Assembly (NCBI GenBank): GCA_958295665.1
Contig: OY282560.1
Location: forward strand, 20,419,653-20,483,652
Direction: 5' to 3'
DNA: 64,000 nucleotides
Source of the DNA: Tipula vernalis
Lineage: Eukaryota > Arthropoda > Insecta > Diptera > Tipulidae
The notes under the pieces are model-generated. The model saw nothing but the letters and a program-made list of their open reading frames with translations. It made no database searches and was not told the DNA's origin. The position numbers were made by a program, and so were the translations under genes. Of the stretch, positions 57,341 through 64,000 are shown one piece after another (positions within the stretch are counted from its first letter, which is position 1; the number at the start of each line of letters is the position of its first letter).

Positions 57341-58260
57341 GGATCCGAATGTCACACTAGTTCCTTAATGAAACTAGAGCTGTTCAAACTACCTGGCCTC
57401 GAAAAATTCTGCGAAATCGCAAATGGGAAGAACCGCCCATACATCACAGAATAATTACGTCGTACAATCTTCGAAATATTACACAACATTTCACATCCTG
57501 GAGTCCGTGCAACTCGTAAATTACGAGTACTTTTGGCCCAGTATAAACAAATACGTAAGCAGCTGCGCTCAGTTTTGTTTATCCTGCCAACGTGCTTAAG
57601 TTCAACGGCAGACAAAATCACCCCATGGACAATTTGAAATTCCACCAGGTCGATTTAACCATATCGATACAGACATCGTAGGACCACTTCCGCCACCTAA
57701 TGGATACTCACATTTACTCATTTGTGTCGATCGCTTCACTCGCTGGCCCGAAGCATAAAGCATGACCAATATGTCAGCCGCAACCATAGCCACCACCTTT
57801 GTCAACAACTACGTATCACGATTCGGCGTACCCCTTGACATCACAACCGATCATGGAACGCAATTTGAGTCAAAGCTTTTTAGTGAGTTAACAAAACTCC
57901 TGGGCTCACATCGGAAACGGACAACGGCTTAACATGCACAAGCCAATGGCATGGTCGAACGCTTCCAGCGGCAAGAAGGAAGATTTTAAGTGCTCACCAG
58001 CTGAACTGGTTTACGTTCAAACAATCAAGTTACCTGGTGAATTCTTTATCGAAAATCCTCCTTCACCACTCCCAACTACCGACACAGTCATCGACCAACT
58101 GCAACAAACCATGCGCAACCTCATACCTAAAACAACAGGTCAATCCAAACAAGATGACGTATTTGTTCCGAAAAAGTCAGCAACTGCGATTTTGTTTTCG
58201 TAAGAATAGACAAGGTTCGCACAGGATTAACTCCTTCCTATGAAGGTCCGTTTCAATCGA
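57341..58260 (+). pseudogene. Gypsy copy B integrase, broken
   Basis: 57460-57520 reads IFEILHNISHPGVRATRKL (zinc domain), 57570-57600 C-L-S-C-Q-R-A, 57655-57760 D-T-D-I-V-G-P-L-P-P and CVDRFTRWPEA (first Asp), 57795-57890 FVNNYVSRFGVPLDITTDHG (second Asp), 57930-57960 A-N-G-M-V-E-R-F (Glu), then C-S-P-A-E-L-V-Y at 57985. Several in-frame stops and one deletion after M-V-E-R. Ends with D-K-V-R-T-G-L-T-P-S-Y-E-G-P-F near 58245. Confidence 0.85.
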
Positions 58261-58395
58261 TCGACTTAAACAAGCTTACGGAATACTTAGTTCGGCTGAG
58301 CAAACATCAAGCCATCGGGTTCACAAAACCGTCCGTATTGCTTCCACTCCTACAATCATTTCCTAGGGAGGGGGAAATCACTCGCGGAGGTGTCC

Positions 58396-58464
58396 TGTAG
58401 CGACTCACTCACTACTACTCATTCAGAATTATTCATCACTCGTTCATCGCCACAATATACCAAT
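58396..58464 (+). repeat. Gypsy copy B 3' LTR start
   Basis: Begins TGTAGCGACTCACTC right after the purine-rich CCTAGGGAGGGGG...GCGGAGGTGTCC tract at 58362-58395. Confidence 0.8.
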
Positions 58465-60335
58465 ATACCATATACCTACATAAACTCGGCACATTGTCCG
58501 CACCAACGCAACACACTTAATTCCATTAAAATATATGTCTGTCAAAAATCTCGCGCGCAGTAAAACAAACAAAAAATTACACAACGTTTTTGGATACCAA
58601 GTAAATAACATCGTGCTACTTCGAATGACAATTCGAATTTTTTCTGAATCGCTTACTGACAAGTATAACAATAGAGTATTTTGACGAATATTAATTATTT
58701 CTCCAAAACATAAAAATTGTAATCAAATCGAACGAGTGGAATTCGTCATAGAAATAAAACAAAATATAAAACATACGCGCTTTGTGCGCGTCATAAATAA
58801 AAATCTAGTTTTAATTACCTACTGATTTATAAATAACACGTTCCGGAGTTATAGTTGACATTTTCAAAGAATTATTTACCATGTTACAGTACAGTCAACG
58901 CAGGCCTGTGATAAGAACTCATATAAATTTCGATCCATTGAGATTTTCAGTTGTCTTCCGCTATCATTTTCTCACGTGATTATATAGCCATGTAAGGTAA
59001 CAACGCTTGAATTTTAAGGCAATTTAAAAAATTTACAAATACTCGCTCATTTCCACTTTTTCTTTCTCCGAACGGGAGTTTCACAAAATAATGTTACATC
59101 TAACATGCTTTAACAAGAAATAGTTTGCTGTACAATTTCCTTCGGTTTATATAATAGAAATTGTTCACTAGTTGTTCGGGAACATTTTTATTCCAAACGG
59201 CTCTTTTACAGTGGTTAGTACTCCATACACAGCCCCCTTACCACGTGTGGTTACGAAAAATGGTTAGGTTATGCTTTTTTCGCTTTCTGTTAATTTTTTC
59301 CAGTCACTCCAGCAGCTTCCTTGGAATTTTCTTTAAAATCTATTTAGAACAACCATGTTTCCGTTCAATCAAGTGATTTACAGCAAAGTCAACTTAGCAT
59401 GATTCGACAGAAAAGTTCGTGGTTGTTACAATCAAACGATACAACTGACCAGATGTTTTTCGATTGTTATTTTTTCATTAAGAAATTATTGAACCACCCT
59501 ATATATATATATATATTTTTATGACAATTGTTTTGATCCCCTTGAAGTTATCCCATGCTTTCATCCCAGGAAACTTTGAAATTACCTCTGAAAATGCGAG
59601 GGTAAAAAATTCATTCCAGATTTTTTTTCTACACTATTTAAAGTGTACGAACTTTAAAATCCATCCCAGGATTAAAAATGAATAAAAAAAAATCGTCTGC
59701 TAAGGATTACGGTGACCCCGCAAATTGCTTATATCAACTTAGTTGATCTTATTGATGTTATTGATGTAGGTTTGCCCTAATGACCATATGTAATTGTAGT
59801 TAAAAGTGACTCGTGATCATTAAATTTAATTTTGGCAACCTGCAAGCCATCATTTATAGTGATCACCCAAAATCCTTAAATTCTCTGCTAAAATATTACA
59901 AAATGGCCTATATGGCGAACAAGGTGGCTCAAAATTATAGTTTTGTTATGTGCAATGGTATAAATGAATTTAACGTCAAAAGTAGAAATACATATACAAA
60001 CAAAATACTCATACAGCCATACAAAGAAATATTTCCCTTTGTAAAAATTACAACGAGATTTTCGGTCGAAACCGAGACTAAGTCTTATATGCACATAATG
60101 CGTTGTGGGTAATTTTCACCCTTAGCCCCCGTGATTTCTTAATGAGGCTTGTGTTTTAAATTTTCTAAGGGTTAAGAAGTTAGGTACACGATGCCATTTC
60201 AGTAAAGACACGTCTGAGATCGGCGCAAGAATTTTCGAGAAAGACCATGTTTCATTGTAAGTATTATTTATGTATACACAAAAGTTCTGTAAATATGTGA
60301 TCCAATTTTTCATCTTGCACACATAATAGTCTTGA
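58465..60335. other. AT-rich intergenic stretch
   Basis: No supported gene. A short (TA)n run lies at about 59501-59515. The frame 59813-60112 (99 codons, plus) is the longest here but shows no motif. Confidence 0.5.
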
Positions 60336-60339
60336 ACCC

Positions 60340-61430
60340 CACCATCTCCCAGAATTTTGAAATAATTTGGGAAATGATGTCTTTTAACTGAATGTTTCGA
60401 TGGACAATAAACTGCAGATATGGTGTATTTCGCTGTCCATTCCTCCAGACAGATGCTAGTTGCTTGTATATACCATACTTCTCACTACTGGATGGATGCT
60501 TATTGTCATAAAAGGTGTGTTGTTTGATTTTGAGATGGCTCTTAGTTGTAAAATGTGTTTCAGAAATTACTTATATTTGTCTCATCTCATTTAAAATATG
60601 GTTTAGGGCTTGCTGTTCCGCTCTTTGACGCATAGTCAGTTTTGTTTTTCTTAACTCCTTATACACTTTGTCATGATTTTCACCACAATTAATGCAGTTT
60701 TTACCCTCTGGTTTGCTCTTATCCCGCTCACACTTGCTGCTGTCATGCAATTATATTACATAAATAGCCGGGAGTTTGCAGTGTTTTGCTAATGTCCATA
60801 TTCCTGAGAGTTAGTACATTGCAAAAACGATTTAAGTTTGTAAAACCGATTTATGCAATAAATACCAGCTATCAAAAATCGCGTGTTTAACCTTATTTTT
60901 TGTTACATCAGGTTTAAACTCAACTTTAAACATTGTTTTTGGTTTTCTGCCGCGATTTATAATGTTAATTACGTTTTTCACCTTGAAGTTCATTTTTGTT
61001 AGCACTTCGCTGATTTACTCTCGCTGCACAGTGGACTCGATCCCTTTTATCACGACAGAGATTTCTTTCGCGCTCTTTAAACACTATGTGTAAAAGTACT
61101 TTCCATTTTCTTTCAAAAGCCGCTACAATTTTTCTGTATCCGTTGATATTTTTTTTGATGTTACTACGTTTAATGTGAGCAATAAAAAGTTCTCACTATT
61201 TTCCGCATTTAGCGTTGTCAATAACAGTTTTGATGGCGCCTGTCTTAAGTAGACTCTTTAGGCTTTTCCTCTTAATCCTTAGAACCTTGAATCGGTTACC
61301 ATCAGTTATTCCTGATTGATTTAGTTTGAGGCCGCCACCTCTGGAGATTTTTGGTTTCCCTTTCGTTTTGAAGTCACCGAAACATAACGTTCAATTCCCG
61401 TTTACCCTAATGTTTGTGGTAGAGGTACAT
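60340..61430 (-). pseudogene. Jockey-like LINE ORF1 and endonuclease remnant
   Basis: Minus strand. 61020-60890 reads LTKMNFKVKNVINIINRGRK and FKVEFKPDVTKNK, the ORF1 RNA-binding region before the knuckles. 60760-60660 reads SSKCERDKS and KNCINCGENHD, CCHC zinc-knuckle sequence. After a deletion, 60480-60350 reads QATSVCLEEW and YTISAVYCPSKHSVKRHHF, the middle of the APE endonuclease. Broken by many stops. Upstream sequence to about 61680 may be its 5' leader. Confidence 0.75.
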
Positions 61431-61709
61431 TTTCATTAACTTCATTTTTAATGTTTTACATAATTGTATTATTTATGTCACTCTTACGAGTGTATGAGTT
61501 GACACTTTTTGATTGGTATTTTTGTATTTCGATCAAATTTGTTGATACTGCATTGTTTTTATGACCACATACATAGGTCGTTGTTCTTGGGCTATTCACA
61601 TTAGCCTTAACATGTTGACTGTGACTGATGATGAATGCTCCATCACAATGTGCTGATGGTTAATCATTTCAGTGGAGGGCGTCAGACGTAACTCCTCGCC
61701 CCTAAGAGA

Positions 61710-62075
61710 CGGCCAAAATCTTGATTTTCAGGTGGCTTGTACTTGACTTGTGTTGATCTGTAATTTAATGTTTGGTTTTTGGGCTCTTCTATAAATGATG
61801 ACACTTACTGCGAAATAACTACTAAAATAATTATTATTATTGTTATTGTTCCTAAGAACACCTTCCCATTTTTACTATGATTTATGTTATCTTAGTGCAG
61901 AGTTTCTAATTTTTTTGTGTTTTCGATTATCCAGTCCTTGACGGTTATTAAGTTTATTGGTTTATATATCTCTTTCGTTATGATATCGTTGTAAGATTGT
62001 AAAATTATTGTATCTTTAGAGATTAGGTTGATTTCATTAAATAATGCATTCCCATTTGTGTTCTTAGTTCCTTTT
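61710..62075 (-). pseudogene. Errantivirus 2 Env C-terminal end
   Basis: The minus strand reads LITVKDWIIENTKKLETLH, a block for N-H-S-K-N-G-K-V-F-L-G, then TITIIIIILVVIS, a membrane helix, and a short tail. It aligns in position with the end of Env in the complete element (N-W-T-L-E-N-L-K before the helix). The ectodomain is missing. Confidence 0.65.
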
Positions 62076-62099
62076 TTATAAATGACCTCATAATCATAC

Positions 62100-63240
62100 T
62101 CCTCAAGTTATAGTCTCCATAAAATAAGTTTTGAGTTGGGCTCCTTTAGAGAGAACAGCCAAGTTAGAGATTAATGGTCAGTGACTATCTGGAATTTTCG
62201 ACCAAACAGAGTCTGAAATATTTGGAGGCCCATACAATGGCCAACAATTCCTTCTCGATTGTGGAATAATTTTGCTGTGTTTTGTTAAAGTACGGCTAAC
62301 AAGACTGCCCCTAGAGCAACGCTACTCGCATCTGTGGTTGCGATGAATGGTGTATTAAAATCTGGGTATTGGAGTATAGGGTCCTCGCAGAGCATTTGAG
62401 CTGATAATTATCTAGAATTATTTTTTTATTTTTTCTCAGGCATTCGGTAAGTGGGTTCATTAAGTTAGCGAAATCTCTAATGAATTTACGATAAAAACCT
62501 AACAAACCAAGAAACGATTTTATTTGTTTCTCAGTTTTGGGAACTGAAAACTTCTTGATTGCCTCTATTTTTCCAGGGATCCGTTTCACTCTAAATATTT
62601 AAATCTTTCGGTTCGCTTGTTTTAATTTACAGAATACTTGTCTGAGGCTCTCTAAATGTTCCTGTATAGAGAGATGAAAAATACAACAATATCGTCCATG
62701 TAACACAGACATCCAAAAGACGTTGAAACGTTGATGGAACATTTTTTAATTGAAATGGCATACGAATGTATTCATAATTTCCGTTGTTTACTGTAAATGC
62801 TGTCTTTGAAATATCATTGGGTTGTACTTCTATCTGGTGAAATCCAGACGCTAAGTCTAGCATTGTAAAGTACAAATATACTTCCCAAGTTTATCCAGGA
62901 TTTCTGTTATGTTAGGTAATGGATAGCGATCATCTATCGTTTGCTCATTGAGTTTACGATAATCTATTACCAATCTCCATTTTACCTTTCCACTTCCATC
63001 TGAATAGCTATAGGGCGAATAATCTCTTGCTCAAGCAATTTATTTATTTGATCTCGTACCTCTTCTTTATGAACGTACAGATAGCGATAACTATTTACTT
63101 TTTTAATTTGGTTTAAAGAGTAGATGGATAGTTACTTTATCAGTTTGAAGTAAGCCTTTATAAAGGTCCAACTTAACCTTTAATTTTAACCGATAAAAAC
63201 TCCAAGGGTTTTTTTGTTTCAAATTCCATCAGACTATTAA
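62100..63240 (-). pseudogene. Errantivirus 2 reverse transcriptase and RNase H scrap, broken
   Basis: 63110-63010 reads [20 protein letters not shown], the RT start. 62875-62730 reads [32 protein letters not shown] and [13 protein letters not shown] at about 62700 is in a shifted frame. 62589-62440 reads FSVPKTEKQIKSFLGLLGFY and PLTECLRK. 62330-62150 contains RNase H-like scraps. Many frameshifts. Confidence 0.85.
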
Positions 63241-63288
63241 TTGAAACTTGTCCAGTGATCTGGTGAGTTTGGAACAATGTTTTTACTT

Positions 63289-63584
63289 TTATAATAAAAC
63301 AACTTAAGTTATTTTTAAATAATTTTAATAGAAAAAATTTTTTTCCTTATAGTAACAATATTTTACAAAATTTTTTTTAAAAGATCGATTTCGGATTGAC
63401 TCCTTCTCCGGTTCTTTTTTAACAACTATTCACTTTCTTCTAGAATAGTTGTTAAAAAAGAACCGAAGAAGGAGTCAATCCGAAATCGATCTTCTAAAAA
63501 AAATTTTGTAAAATATTGTTACTATAAGGCAAAAATTTTTTCAATTAAAATTATTTAAAAATAACTTAAGTTGTTTTATTATAA
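63289..63584. repeat. 296-bp near-perfect palindrome (fold-back element)
   Basis: 63289-63430 and 63444-63584 are inverted copies with only a few mismatches; the loop is about 13 bases (CACTTTCTTCTAG). The outer ends read TTATAATAAAACAACTTAAG. It lies inside the second errantivirus, so it arrived later. No coding sequence. A transcript would form a hairpin of about 140 base pairs. Confidence 0.93.
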
Positions 63585-63654
63585 GTTTATAAGAGACAAA
63601 ATATACACAAGCAAAATGGATATACACCATTATAACTCAATGTTTTTACGTTTA

Positions 63655-64000
63655 TAGGTTGAATGTATGGTATTTTGTTGAAAATATTTGTTTGAACCAG
63701 TATCGACCAACATTTTTAAAGTTGTATTTGGATTTAATTTAATGTGGATATATGGTAAAAGACCTATCTGTTGGGAATTTAGGCTAATAAAATCTACTGG
63801 GTTTCCGAGGAACGTGCCTGAAAATTTTCATCACTAATTTCCGGGCTATTATCCAGGTTAAGATAATAGTTTTCGAAATAATTAGCATTTTCTGGATTGT
63901 TGGGTAAAGCGTCTATATCAGCATTTCCCAATAGAAGATTTTCGGTATTATACAATTCTTGAAGTTTAAACTTCGGTGATCCTGTTTGTTGGAATACATA
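63655..64000 (-). pseudogene. Errantivirus 2 Gag end and protease
   Basis: Gag ends with E-I-S-D-E-N-F-Q-A-R-S-S-E-T-Q and TAG near 63797. In the -1 frame, open from the heptamer A-AAT-TTT (63821-63827), reading continues with LLPYIHIKLNP and the protease site MLVDTGSNKYF. Upstream acidic, Asn-rich Gag tail fills 63830-64000; the rest is outside the window. Confidence 0.8.

Larger units (their letters stand above)
54255..58464 (+). mobile_element. Ty3/gypsy element remnant, copy B, with nested LINE
   Basis: Plus strand: 5' LTR piece (54255-54350), Gag, protease, RT, nested LINE derivative (56009-56773), RT end, RNase H, integrase, polypurine tract and 3' LTR piece (58396-58464). The two LTR pieces share TGTAG[AC]GACTCACTC and the phrase 'cattcagaattattcatcactcgttcatcgccacaatataccaat', then diverge. 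Stops and frameshifts are scattered throughout. Same family as copy A. Confidence 0.85.
61686..64000 (-). mobile_element. Second errantivirus, deleted, runs off the right edge
   Basis: Minus strand from the edge: end of Gag with a slippery heptamer (63821-63827), protease with VDTGSNK (about 63700), a nested palindrome, RT, a deletion of most RNase H and all integrase, the C-terminal end of Env with its membrane helix, and the polypurine tract (61693-61706; CTTAGGGGCGAGG). Only about 8 bases of LTR remain before other sequence starts. The pol protein is similar to, but clearly diverged from, the 17.8-25.4 kb element, so this is an older relative. Confidence 0.85.

Noticed and set aside
59813..60112. 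A 99-codon plus-strand gene
   Set aside because: No motif, no relation to neighbours, and frames of this length are expected by chance in this window.
1..64000. Intact host genes
   Set aside because: Every long frame with recognisable motifs belongs to a transposable element; the remaining open frames are short or unassignable.

Overview
The window looks like a piece of an insect genome, possibly dipteran, that consists almost entirely of transposable elements and their debris in AT-rich, homopolymer-rich DNA. The evidence is the AT bias, a serine-tRNA-primed errantivirus, several BEL/Pao and Jockey-like remnants, a tRNA-derived SINE, and PIF/Harbinger, Helitron and Academ-like DNA elements. 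I found no convincing intact host gene, rRNA, functional tRNA or CRISPR array. All family names come from motif recognition by eye; no database search was possible.

Layout, left to right. 0-10 kb: a non-LTR endonuclease fragment, a BEL/Pao remnant (minus), a SINE with an 8-bp target duplication (5734-6105), scrambled BEL pieces and a second BEL/Pao remnant (minus, to about 9.7 kb). 10-14 kb: degenerate CAACTCAAC and CATACCAT arrays on both sides of a PIF/Harbinger element with clear inverted termini and a TTA duplication (11113-12966). 14-17.8 kb: AT-rich sequence with a decayed ubiquitin-protease-like ORF. 17.8-25.4 kb: the centrepiece, a complete errantivirus-type LTR retrotransposon on the minus strand with 303-bp LTRs that differ at one position, a CGCG target duplication, a serine-tRNA-type primer site, a polypurine tract, and long gag, pol and env frames. 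25.4-32 kb: unidentified minus-strand coding-like debris and a Jockey-like RT fragment. 32.0-36.6 kb: an Academ-like DNA transposon with long inverted termini. 36.8-41.5 kb: CAACCATCT array, a small inverted-repeat element and an eight-unit 156/163-bp tandem array. 41.7-43.5 kb: a Helitron Rep remnant (minus) that abuts a BEL/Pao remnant (plus, to 46.6 kb). 49.7-58.5 kb: two opposed copies and a third fragment of one Ty3/gypsy family, one copy interrupted by a short LINE derivative. 60.3-61.5 kb: Jockey-like ORF1 and endonuclease. 61.7 kb to the right edge: a second, deleted errantivirus carrying a 296-bp near-perfect palindrome.

In the complete errantivirus, genomic RNA would be primed by tRNA-Ser. 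Gag would be read first, Pol by a -1 shift at an A-AAT-TTT heptamer before the gag stop, and Env from a spliced RNA whose first exon, not visible as an ORF, lies upstream of gag. The copy looks young by its LTRs, yet one of its RNase H catalytic aspartates is changed to tyrosine. All other elements are visibly broken.
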